A stretch of 64,000 nt of DNA from CAZWSX01 sp964636985 (GTDB taxonomy: Bacteria; Planctomycetota; Planctomycetia; Pirellulales; Pirellulaceae), in assembly GCA_964636985.1 (NCBI GenBank), contig CAZWSX010000016.1:62001-126000 (forward strand). The letters run 5' to 3'. The stretch's first letter is position 1. Each line of letters opens with the position of its first letter. The notes under the pieces were generated by a model. It saw only the letters and a program-made list of their open reading frames with translations. It had not been told where the DNA came from and did not search any database. Made by a program: the position numbers and the translations under genes. Positions 24,779 to 32,317 of the stretch are shown here, one piece after another.

Positions 24779-25507
24779 TCATCGCCCTTCGCGAGTCAGT
24801 CGCAGGAACATCTCTTCCAGAGACTTGGCATCGTCGACGTGTTGCTCGCGAAGCTGCGCCACTGTTCCTAAGAATCGCATTTTGCCACCCAGGCAAACAC
24901 CAATCCGGTCGGCGATTTCCTCCGCCAGCGGCAGCGTGTGGGTCGACATGAACACGGTTGCCCCGCGCCGCGCGGCTTCCTTAAGCAGTCGCTTGACAAT
25001 CAGCATGTTGTGCGGATCGAGCCCCACCATCGGCTCATCGAGGATCAGGGCCCGCGGTTCGTGCAGCAGCGCCGCCGCAAACGCGACGCGCTGTCGCATC
25101 CCGTGCGAATAGCTTTCGGTCAAGTGATCGATGAAAGAATCGAGTTCAAAGTCGACAATCTGCCGCTCGATGCCGCGGGCAATCTGCTCCGCCGTCAGGC
25201 CGTGCAACTCGCCGACGAATTCGAGGAACTCCCGCCCCGAGAGTTTGTCGTACAAATGGGCCTCGTCGGGAACATAGCCAACAATCCGCGCGGCCTCGCG
25301 AGGGTTTTCGACCACGTCGATTCCGCCAATCCGGACCGTTCCGCTCGAAGGCCGCAGCAGGCCCACCATCATTTTGATCGTGGTGGTTTTCCCGGCGCCG
25401 TTGGGGCCGAGAAATGCGAAGATTTCGCCCGCCGGGATCGACAGACTCAGCCCGTCGACAGCGACTTTCGAGCCGTAACTGCGGCGGACGTCGACAAGTT
25501 CAATCAT
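24779..25507 (-). CDS. ABC transporter ATP-binding protein
   Basis: 242 residues from the ATG at 25507 (MIELVDVRRSYG, the usual start of this subfamily). Walker A GPNGAGKTT is at 34-42, the signature region reads YSHGMRQRVAFAAAL (a variant of LSGGQ), and Walker B is ALILDEPMVGLDP. The H-loop THTLP follows. The sequence type is that of ABC-2 exporters (drug, polysaccharide or gliding-type). No permease with classic ABC-2 helices is adjacent; the next gene upstream on the same strand (about 80 bp) encodes an anchored protein of unknown family that may be its partner. Confidence 0.9.
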   Translation of the reverse strand: MIELVDVRRSYGSKVAVDGLSLSIPAGEIFAFLGPNGAGKTTTIKMMVGLLRPSSGTVRIGGIDVVENPREAARIVGYVPDEAHLYDKLSGREFLEFVGELHGLTAEQIARGIERQIVDFELDSFIDHLTESYSHGMRQRVAFAAALLHEPRALILDEPMVGLDPHNMLIVKRLLKEAARRGATVFMSTHTLPLAEEIADRIGVCLGGKMRFLGTVAQLREQHVDDAKSLEEMFLRLTREGR

Positions 25508-25585
25508 GAAGAAGGTCGGGTTCCCAATCGTAATCCGGGACTGCTCTGGTTTGTCCAATTCAGGCGTTCGTTCGCGGGAGGCTCA

Positions 25586-26554
25586 TCACTCTTTTACCGT
25601 TTTGCGCGAGGTGGGTCCCAGCAATCGCTCGAAGGTTCGCGAGTCGAGCAAACGGCAGGCATCTTCGAGCGCTTCTCCCTCCAGCCGATCCATTCGAACC
25701 GTCAGGCCTCCCATCATCGCCTCCTGTCGCAGAACATCGCCAGAGGGTGTCACCCAACTTCGACCAACGATCGTCGATGTCCCTTGGCCGCCACTGCGGT
25801 CCTCGCGGTAGACCACCACCAGCAGCGATTCGTCTTGGTGCCACGCGACCGATTCTTTGGCTTCAACCAAGGCCTCGATCACACGCACCGACGAGCCAGG
25901 CGACAACGGATTGATTAGCGGAATGTTCCACTTCTGCCCCACGTGAAGCCCCTTCAGGGTCGTGCGAGGCGTCATCAAAGTGGAAAACTCGACGTCGGGT
26001 GGGACCGCGATATCCTTTGCGACCAGTCCTTGAGGAAGGGGAACGCCTCCTCCTTGCCGCAGATCGATGCGGATGCGGGATGACTCGATGGCCTGCCCCG
26101 ATGCGAAGAGGACGTCGGTTCCATCGGCCATTTTCAAAGTCGTCTCAAAATGGTCGAGCTGCTGCATTTCGTCAAAATGAATGCGCGTCGCGATGCTCAG
26201 ATCGATGCTCATTTCATCGGGAACGGAGATGGTGTTCCAAAGCCGGGCCAGGCCTCCGAGGGTATCTTCCAGCAACCGCTGCAACGAAAGGTTGCTGATC
26301 TTGGCGACCGATCGAACCTGCGGTAGCTGCCCTTCCGGGTGGCTGGTCTCAACCACCGTCACGCCGATGGGCTGCTGATTCCAATAAAGCTTCCAACCAC
26401 TTCGCCGGACCTCGCTCCCCTCGTGGGCGAGTTCTTGTTCAAATTCGGGGCGCTCCCCGTCGAGAATCGGCGGAAGAATCTTAGTCGCTGCCAACCACGC
26501 CATCATCATCAGCCAGAAGGCGACAACGACGAGGACGTAAGGGCGATTGAACAT
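25586..26554 (-). CDS. Membrane-anchored protein of unknown function, next to ABC ATPase
   Basis: 322 residues. One N-terminal helix (YVLVVVAFWLMMMAWLAATKI) anchors a mostly beta-structured domain, with strands such as WKLYWNQQPIGVTVVE, MSIDLSIATRIHF, FETTLKMADGTDVLFA and MRIDLRQGGG. The pattern of paired strands around a conserved GQ..I..E resembles exported beta-proteins that accompany ABC exporters in planctomycetes, but I do not know a named family. It is transcribed towards the ABC ATPase, 78 bp upstream, and may be part of the same operon. Confidence 0.55.
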   Translation of the reverse strand: MFNRPYVLVVVAFWLMMMAWLAATKILPPILDGERPEFEQELAHEGSEVRRSGWKLYWNQQPIGVTVVETSHPEGQLPQVRSVAKISNLSLQRLLEDTLGGLARLWNTISVPDEMSIDLSIATRIHFDEMQQLDHFETTLKMADGTDVLFASGQAIESSRIRIDLRQGGGVPLPQGLVAKDIAVPPDVEFSTLMTPRTTLKGLHVGQKWNIPLINPLSPGSSVRVIEALVEAKESVAWHQDESLLVVVYREDRSGGQGTSTIVGRSWVTPSGDVLRQEAMMGGLTVRMDRLEGEALEDACRLLDSRTFERLLGPTSRKTVKE

Positions 26555-26856
26555 CGGTCGGCCGAGTAGGAAGGGTGCCGAAACGATTGACCTGAGAAGT
26601 AAATCTCAGTTTACACGGCGTGACGCTAACACGACACCATTTGGAACGGCAAGGCGACTTACACCTAACGCTTTCACCAGCCCCTGGTTCCGCCCAAACT
26701 AGCCGTTTGCGAGGCGGATGCTCGCCCGTGGGGTATCCGCAAGCTTGGGGAGCCGGGGAGTTGGCTAAATGGGGGATTCCGACCATAATTACTCGATTGC
26801 ACGCATCTTTTGGTTGTCGCGTAAGCGTCGACCTTCCTCCCTGATAACCTCCCTCC
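26555..26856. other. Intergenic region between divergent genes
   Basis: 302 bp between the anchored protein and the DoxX gene. It contains a small hairpin CTGAGA / TCTCAG around 26594-26612 and a GCGGAT / ATCCGC pair further on. No RNA gene or clear promoter hexamers are seen; it should hold promoters for both flanking genes. Confidence 0.35.
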
Positions 26857-27780
26857 ATGAACGCTCCTCGGCTTAGTTTCTTCGCGGCGCTGGCATTGGT
26901 CGCTTTGCGCGTGGCGATCGGCGTCCATTTTTTTGCGGAAGGGAAGACCAAGTTCAAGGATGGCAAGCCGTTTTCCGCCCCGTTCTTTAACGCTTCCAAA
27001 GGGCCGTTCGCCCCTTTCTATAAAGGGAACATTTGGGATCGCGACGGAAAGATTCGCCGCGACGTCCCATTAGCGAAAGCAACTTGGGAAAGCTTCCGCG
27101 CTCGGGCGGCCTCGGCCTATGGGTTCGATCAAGCGCAAGTCGACGCCTCGGCCAACCGGGTTGAGGTCGCAGAAAGGGAACTGAAAACGATCTTGGACGA
27201 CTGGAAAGACGATATCACCGAGTACGACCAGCAAGTGGCGCGGCGCGACCGGAACGTCGAAAAGCCCGAACGCCAACTCGCCTCGTTCCAAGTTCACGAA
27301 AACAAAATTGCCGCCGAAGCCAACGAAAAGAAAATGCCGTGGCTCTCGGCGGTCGACAAACTTTGGGTCAGCGTCGAACGCGACATCAACGGCCTCGCCA
27401 AACTGGAACAACAAAAGTACGGACCGCTCAAGTTGGGTAAGCCCGGCGTGAAACCTGGTGATAGCGAGTTCATGGACCGCCTCATCCCGTGGCTGCACAT
27501 GGGAATCGGCTTCTGCCTCATCATCGGCTTGTTCACCCGCGCGGCAGCGCTTGCCGCCGCGGCATTTTTGGCGTCGGTGGTTTTGGCCCAGTGGCCATGG
27601 GCGCCCGGCGTCACGCCAACGTACTACCAATCGATCGAAATGTTCGCAGCGCTCGCGCTGGTCGGTTTGAATGCCGGCAAGTATGCAGGCGTCGATTACC
27701 TGATTTCCGGACTGATCTTCGGCAGCCCTGCGCGCAAGGCTGCAACCAACTCACCACCTCCGAAAGGAGCCCACGCATGA
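26857..27780 (+). CDS. DoxX-family membrane protein with long insertion
   Basis: 307 residues. The N-terminal helix FFAALALVALRVAIGVHFFAEGKTKF is the DoxX start, but it is followed by about 175 hydrophilic, partly coiled-coil residues before the remaining helices (HMGIGFCLIIGLF, AALAAAAFLASVVLAQW, MFAALALVGLNAG). DoxX proteins have four helices and are found beside redox and sugar-oxidising enzymes; the insertion seems an addition typical of planctomycete members. The last bases overlap the next gene (ATGA), so the two are translationally coupled. Confidence 0.75.
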   Translation: MNAPRLSFFAALALVALRVAIGVHFFAEGKTKFKDGKPFSAPFFNASKGPFAPFYKGNIWDRDGKIRRDVPLAKATWESFRARAASAYGFDQAQVDASANRVEVAERELKTILDDWKDDITEYDQQVARRDRNVEKPERQLASFQVHENKIAAEANEKKMPWLSAVDKLWVSVERDINGLAKLEQQKYGPLKLGKPGVKPGDSEFMDRLIPWLHMGIGFCLIIGLFTRAAALAAAAFLASVVLAQWPWAPGVTPTYYQSIEMFAALALVGLNAGKYAGVDYLISGLIFGSPARKAATNSPPPKGAHA

Positions 27781-29609
27781 ACCTGACTCCAGAAGAAAAA
27801 GACATCGGCAAGGACAACTACCACGAAGCCGTGGGTTTCACTCGCCGCGATTTGCTCAAAGGTGTCGTCGCCGCGGGAGCCGCTACCGGCGCGGGGCTGG
27901 GTGCGCATTATTTTCTTTACGACGTGATTCGCGATCCTCTCCGCGTCGCGGTCATCGGCACCGGCGACGAGGGAAGCGTTCTCATCGGCGCGCTCAACCC
28001 GAAGTACATCGAAGTCGCCGCCATTTGCGACATTCGCCCGTACAACGTCCACCGCGCGTTCCACGGCGACTGGTCGAGCGATACGGCGATCGCCGTTCGT
28101 CCCGGTTTGATGACCAAGTACGGTTGGGTGAGCGAAGACCAGGCCCGCCAGAACGTGAAGGTGTACGAGAGCATCGACGATACGCTGAACGACCCCAAGG
28201 TCGAGGCGATCATCATCGCGCTGCCGCTCCACTTGCACGCTCCCGTGGCCGCGAAGGCGCTATTGAAGGGAAAACACGTCCTCACCGAAAAGCTGATGGC
28301 CCACAACGTGGCGCAGTGCAAAGTGATGACGCGGATTGCCGAGGATCAAAAGAAGGTTCTCGCCGTCGGCCACCAACGCCACTACAGCGTTCTGTACGAC
28401 AACGCTGTGAATCTGATCCAGTGGGGCCTGCTCGGGGAATTGAACCACATCCGCGCCCAATGGCACCGCGGCAATTTGCCCGGCGCCGACAGCTGGCAAA
28501 TGCCGATTCCAGGCGGCGAAGACGGCTTTGAAGTGACCAAGGACGGCGACATCAAGCCCAGGAAGTACGACAAGATCACCGACGAACTGAAGAAGTTCAC
28601 CAAGGCCCTCGAGCAAGCCGAAGCGGCCGGCGATGTCGATACGGCCGACCTGCTCAAGCGCAAGATCAAGCAATGGCAAGCGTGGGACCTGGACAAAGGG
28701 GTCGACGCGAAGAAGTTCGATTACCGCGATTTCGACCTCGGCGACGGCCGCGTTCGCAAGGCGCTCGAAGAACTGGTCCGCTGGCGCTTGTTCGAGCGGA
28801 CCGGCGGTGGTTTGATGGCCGAGCTGGGCAGCCACCAACTCGACGCCTCGACCATCTTCTGCAGCGCGGTTCGCCGCGATGGAAAGAAGGCGCACCCGCT
28901 ATCGGTGCACGCCGTCGGTGGGCGCCACACGTTCGCCAGAGACCGCGATGCGGAAGACCATGTCTACTGCATGTACGAGTTCCCCGCCCCCGGTTATGAG
29001 CCGACTTTCGACGTGGGCTACTACGATCGATCGATGAACTTCCCGCCCAAGGGGAAAGGCGTTCCGTCGTACGACGAAGATCCGAATCGCAAGATTGTGG
29101 TCACCTACTCGTCAATCAACGGCAACGGCTTCGGCGGCTACGGCGAAGTCGTCATGGGTACCAAGGGCACGATTGTTCTCGAACGCGAACAAGAAGTGAT
29201 GCTCTACAAGGACTCGGCCACGTCGACCAAGGTGGGCGTTGGCAAGGACAAAGGCGGCCCGACGCTCGACACGCAAGCCAGCGGCAAGGGCCTGGCGGCT
29301 GTTTCCAAAACTGCGGCGGCAGCCGGACCGGTGAGCCGCGGTTACACCGAGGAAATCGAACACTGGGCCTGGTGCATCCGCAACCAAGAGCCCGGCGATA
29401 AAGACTCGCCCAAGCCTCGTTGTAATGGCCACATCGCCCTCGGCGACGCGGTTATCGCGTTGGCGACCAACGTTGCCATCCGCAACGCGAACAAAGGTGC
29501 CGGTGGCTACCTGAAGTTCGAGGAAACCTGGTACGACGTCAACAACGACGCCACGCCCGACGGCAGCTCGACCGAAGCGGAAATGAAGTCGTTGACGGGC
29601 AATGCGTAG
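27777..29609 (+). CDS. Gfo/Idh/MocA-family oxidoreductase, Tat-exported
   Basis: 610 residues from the ATG at 27777, which overlaps the DoxX stop by four bases and has GAAAGGAG just upstream. The Tat signal FTRRDLLKGVVAAGAATGAG directs export. The Rossmann domain starts VAVIGTGDEGSVLIG, followed by the NAD-binding AAICDIRPYN, and the EKLMAHN motif (usual EKP) marks the family. A long insertion (about residues 175-245) extends it well past the usual 350-450 residues. The C-terminal domain carries WKLFERTGGGLMAELGSHQLD. It probably oxidises a sugar or polyol in the periplasm with a bound cofactor. Confidence 0.85.
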   Translation: MNLTPEEKDIGKDNYHEAVGFTRRDLLKGVVAAGAATGAGLGAHYFLYDVIRDPLRVAVIGTGDEGSVLIGALNPKYIEVAAICDIRPYNVHRAFHGDWSSDTAIAVRPGLMTKYGWVSEDQARQNVKVYESIDDTLNDPKVEAIIIALPLHLHAPVAAKALLKGKHVLTEKLMAHNVAQCKVMTRIAEDQKKVLAVGHQRHYSVLYDNAVNLIQWGLLGELNHIRAQWHRGNLPGADSWQMPIPGGEDGFEVTKDGDIKPRKYDKITDELKKFTKALEQAEAAGDVDTADLLKRKIKQWQAWDLDKGVDAKKFDYRDFDLGDGRVRKALEELVRWRLFERTGGGLMAELGSHQLDASTIFCSAVRRDGKKAHPLSVHAVGGRHTFARDRDAEDHVYCMYEFPAPGYEPTFDVGYYDRSMNFPPKGKGVPSYDEDPNRKIVVTYSSINGNGFGGYGEVVMGTKGTIVLEREQEVMLYKDSATSTKVGVGKDKGGPTLDTQASGKGLAAVSKTAAAAGPVSRGYTEEIEHWAWCIRNQEPGDKDSPKPRCNGHIALGDAVIALATNVAIRNANKGAGGYLKFEETWYDVNNDATPDGSSTEAEMKSLTGNA

Positions 29610-29611
29610 CC

Positions 29612-29813
29612 CGTGGTGCGACTCTCCCGAGTCGCACAGTGTGCGGGTTGCGCCCAAGTCAAGATTTGCTATCCAAGGGCGAATAAAGGGTGGCACTGGC
29701 GTCCATCAGACGCCAGTGAGGCGCACCGAACCAACACTGGCGTCTGATGGACGCCAGTGCCACCCGTCGTTTTCTTTCACATCCCGATGCGACTCAGGAG
29801 AGTCGCACCACGG
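29612..29813. repeat. Nested inverted repeat element
   Basis: Outer arms: CCGTGGTGCGACTCTCCCGA.. at 29612-29637 and its complement (one mismatch) at 29788-29813. Inner arms: a perfect 31-bp inverted repeat at 29688-29718 and 29735-29765 with a 16-nt loop. The outer arm is itself a palindrome (GTGCGACT / AGTCGCAC). It begins two bases after the oxidoreductase stop. Such a structure could be a small non-autonomous mobile element or a composite terminator; no protein is encoded. Confidence 0.65.
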
Positions 29814-29886
29814 TTGGCGCCCGGTTACATTGTTGGGATATCTTTTGATGTCCCGCCTTTGAACCTGTTCCGCGAGGAAACCTGCC

Positions 29887-30735
29887 ATGTCCGCGAAGTG
29901 GCCGATCGGCGTCTTTACTAGCATCGACGCCGGATTGGGTGTCAAGCTCGAAGTCGCCCGCGAGCTCGGTGTTCCCACCATCCAGTTGCACGCCCCTGAA
30001 CAATCGACGCGCACGCAAGCCAATGCGGACGCGTTTTTAGCGAAGCTCAAGTCGTACGGGATCACGCTCACGTGCGTGTTCGGCGGCTTCGAGGGAGAGA
30101 GCTACGCCGACATCCCAACGACCTCCCGCACGGTCGGCCTGGCGCCGCCTGAAACGCGTGCCGCCCGCACCAAGGAAATGAAGGAGATCGCCGATTTCGC
30201 CAAGCTGCTCAAGTGCAGCGCGGTCGCCTTGCACGTGGGCTTCGTTCCCCACGATACCGCCAGCGAACTTTATCGCGGCGTCGTCGCCGCCACCAAGGAT
30301 GTGTGCGATCACTGCAAAGCCAACGGGCAAACCTTGCACTTGGAAACAGGCCAAGAGACGGCCGAGGATCTGCTGGGCTTTATCGCCAGTGTCGGATGCG
30401 ACAACTTGTTCATCAACTTCGACCCCGCCAACATGATCCTGTACGGGACGGGCGAGCCGATTGCCGCCCTGAAAAAGGTAGGAAAATTCGTCCGCAGCAT
30501 CCACTGCAAGGACGGCAAGTGGGCCAAGAACCCCGGCCAGGAATGGGGCCAGGAAGTGCCGCTGGGGCAGGGGGATGTCGGCATGGAAAACTACCTCAAG
30601 GCCCTGCAGGAAATCGGCTACGAAGGTCCGCTGACGATCGAACGGGAGATCCCGCAGGACCCCGTGCGTCAAAAGGCTGAAATCAACCACGCGGTAACGC
30701 TACTGAGTGATTTGAAGAAAAAGCTCGGCGTCTGA
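29887..30735 (+). CDS. Sugar phosphate isomerase/epimerase-like (xylose-isomerase-type TIM barrel)
   Basis: 282 residues; start ATG follows GAGGAAACC. Pattern of an AP-endonuclease-2 type TIM barrel: strand 1 IGVFTSIDAG, VPTIQLHAPEQ, ITLTCVFGGFEGE, AVALHVGFVPHD, TLHLETGQETAEDLLGF (metal Glu), LFINFDPANMI, RSIHCKDGKWAKN (metal His/Asp region) and LTIEREIPQD with the final Glu. These enzymes isomerise or epimerise sugars, or break down inositol. The gene follows the DoxX/Gfo-Idh-MocA pair in the same direction and is likely part of the same catabolic unit, separated by the repeat element. Confidence 0.85.
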   Translation: MSAKWPIGVFTSIDAGLGVKLEVARELGVPTIQLHAPEQSTRTQANADAFLAKLKSYGITLTCVFGGFEGESYADIPTTSRTVGLAPPETRAARTKEMKEIADFAKLLKCSAVALHVGFVPHDTASELYRGVVAATKDVCDHCKANGQTLHLETGQETAEDLLGFIASVGCDNLFINFDPANMILYGTGEPIAALKKVGKFVRSIHCKDGKWAKNPGQEWGQEVPLGQGDVGMENYLKALQEIGYEGPLTIEREIPQDPVRQKAEINHAVTLLSDLKKKLGV

Positions 30736-30776
30736 GTTTCGCCGAGATAGATCCCCTTCGCCGGAGAGTTATCGCC

Positions 30777-31886
30777 ATGCCTCGTGGAGATGACTCGAAA
30801 AAAGTCGCACCCCGGCGAAGGTGGTTTCAGTTCAGCCTGCGGTGGCTGCTGGTTCTTTGCATCGTCCTTTCGCTGCCGCTGGGCTACATCGGCTGGCGCA
30901 TTCATCGCGGGCGACGAATTCACGAAGTCGTCCTCCGCCTTCAAGAACGGGGGTATCAACTAAGGGGATATGGCCTCCCCGCGATGGACTGGGCCGTAAT
31001 TTGGGGTCCGCACGGGAAGGCGGTCGCGGAAAGTCCACAGGACAACGTCCCCATAACGGTCGCGACGGATGAAGCGGACCCAGGCGAATGGGAGGAAACA
31101 GCGGGGCCCGGACGGATCAGCCCTTTTCCGATTAACACCTCCTGTTACTTGGAAGCTGCCCCGCAACCTCCCAAGTACGACCCGCTCTGGATGTGGGGCT
31201 TCGGAAGTCGGCTCTTTGGCGAAGCGACCTTTGCGCGGCCAATCGAGCTGAGTGAGATTGATGGCCGCGGAAATGCATTCGCGATTTGGCGCCTCATCGA
31301 GGAGATTCCGGAACTTGAGGAACTTGATCTCAGGGACTCCACTCAAAGACTTCTGGAATCGAGCCAAGCGGTGCCCACGCTCCACCGTCTTCGAAACCTC
31401 AAGCAATTGCGATTGGCGAATGTGATCGATGATGCGTTTCTCGACTTGTACCAGCCGCCTCCGTCATTGCAGTCCTTGAAATTATCTGGTGTTGATGGTT
31501 CGGGGGCATCGTGGCAGAGGTTCTTTGCCAGGAGCCACATCACGGAATTGCATCTCGACAAACCCGCGCGGCCAAAAAAGATGCTCGCAGCCGCCAAGAG
31601 CTTGCGCTCGCTGGCAGGTATTCACGTCACCGACTGCACACTGGACGACGAGACGCTCAAGGTACTCTTTGCACTAGAACCCTCCGGCAGTCTGATCATT
31701 ACCCGCTCGCGAATTCCCGAGGGAGACGATCGCGCCCGGCAAAGATTGGCCGCGGCTGGCCTGAATGTCGAGGATCTCTATTTCCACGGTCCGGATTGGA
31801 AAGCGTTCCGCGAAGAGCATTGGGAATTACTGCTCGGAGACGACCCCCAGCACTTCGTGCACGACGACGCCGGCGCGACGCCTTAG
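30777..31886 (+). CDS. Membrane-anchored protein with planctomycete RRR-FSLRWLL start, LRR-like
   Basis: 369 residues; start ATG eight bases after GGAGAG. The N-terminus reads APRRRWFQFSLRWLLVLCIVLSLPLG, an arginine-rich segment plus single anchor that I recognise as a recurring planctomycete protein start. The rest is soluble, with weak leucine-rich periodicity after about residue 175: LEELDLRDSTQRLLESSQ, LRNLKQLRLANVIDDAFLDLY, LQSLKLSGVDG, ITELHLDK and LAGIHVTDCTLDDETLK. Individual LRR-like strands suggest a curved binding surface. Function unknown. The stop overlaps the convergent gene by four bases. Confidence 0.65.
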   Translation: MPRGDDSKKVAPRRRWFQFSLRWLLVLCIVLSLPLGYIGWRIHRGRRIHEVVLRLQERGYQLRGYGLPAMDWAVIWGPHGKAVAESPQDNVPITVATDEADPGEWEETAGPGRISPFPINTSCYLEAAPQPPKYDPLWMWGFGSRLFGEATFARPIELSEIDGRGNAFAIWRLIEEIPELEELDLRDSTQRLLESSQAVPTLHRLRNLKQLRLANVIDDAFLDLYQPPPSLQSLKLSGVDGSGASWQRFFARSHITELHLDKPARPKKMLAAAKSLRSLAGIHVTDCTLDDETLKVLFALEPSGSLIITRSRIPEGDDRARQRLAAAGLNVEDLYFHGPDWKAFREEHWELLLGDDPQHFVHDDAGATP

Positions 31887-32275
31887 TTGGCCTTTCGCCA
31901 CCACGACAGCGACAAAGCCCACAGCACGGCCAGCATGGGAAGGACCCAGAGTGCGTTCCAGGGGCGAATGACGACCAGCCCCACGCCGACGATGCTCGAC
32001 ATCCACAGCCACGCCGGCGTGTTGGCAAAGATGCGGTCGAGGTTCGGAATCGCCAGCCAGAACACGCCTAAGATCAGTCCAAATCGCATCAAGAGCGGCG
32101 CATGCAAACCCCAGCCCGCATCGGACACTCTGGACAAGAGAAAGAACAAGCCCGACAGGGCAATCAGCCCGATCGTAACCAGCCCCAGGATCGCGCGTTT
32201 TTGCGAAAGGCTGAACCCTTCGCTTTTGCCCGGAATATCGGTCATCGCGCCTTGGCCATTTCGTTTCCAGAACAT
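31883..32275 (-). CDS. Small four-helix membrane protein
   Basis: 130 residues with four predicted membrane helices: AILGLVTIGLIALSGLFFLL, LLMRFGLILGVFWLAIPNL, WLWMSSIVGVGLVVI and WVLPMLAVLWALSLSWW. No family recognised. It lies 42 bp after the last HtrA-like gene and is the end of the minus-strand supercluster; its stop overlaps the convergent plus-strand gene by four bases. A role as a small membrane partner of the upstream proteins is possible but unsupported. Confidence 0.55.
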   Translation of the reverse strand: MFWKRNGQGAMTDIPGKSEGFSLSQKRAILGLVTIGLIALSGLFFLLSRVSDAGWGLHAPLLMRFGLILGVFWLAIPNLDRIFANTPAWLWMSSIVGVGLVVIRPWNALWVLPMLAVLWALSLSWWRKAN

Positions 32276-32317
32276 TAAAGAGGGCAGCGTAAAAGGCCAG
32301 GTATTAAAGGCAAGGTA

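Noticed and set aside
27489..27776. In-frame extension of the oxidoreductase upstream of 27777
   Set aside because: It lies inside the DoxX gene; the ATG at 27777 with GAAAGGAG and the Tat signal is the obvious start.
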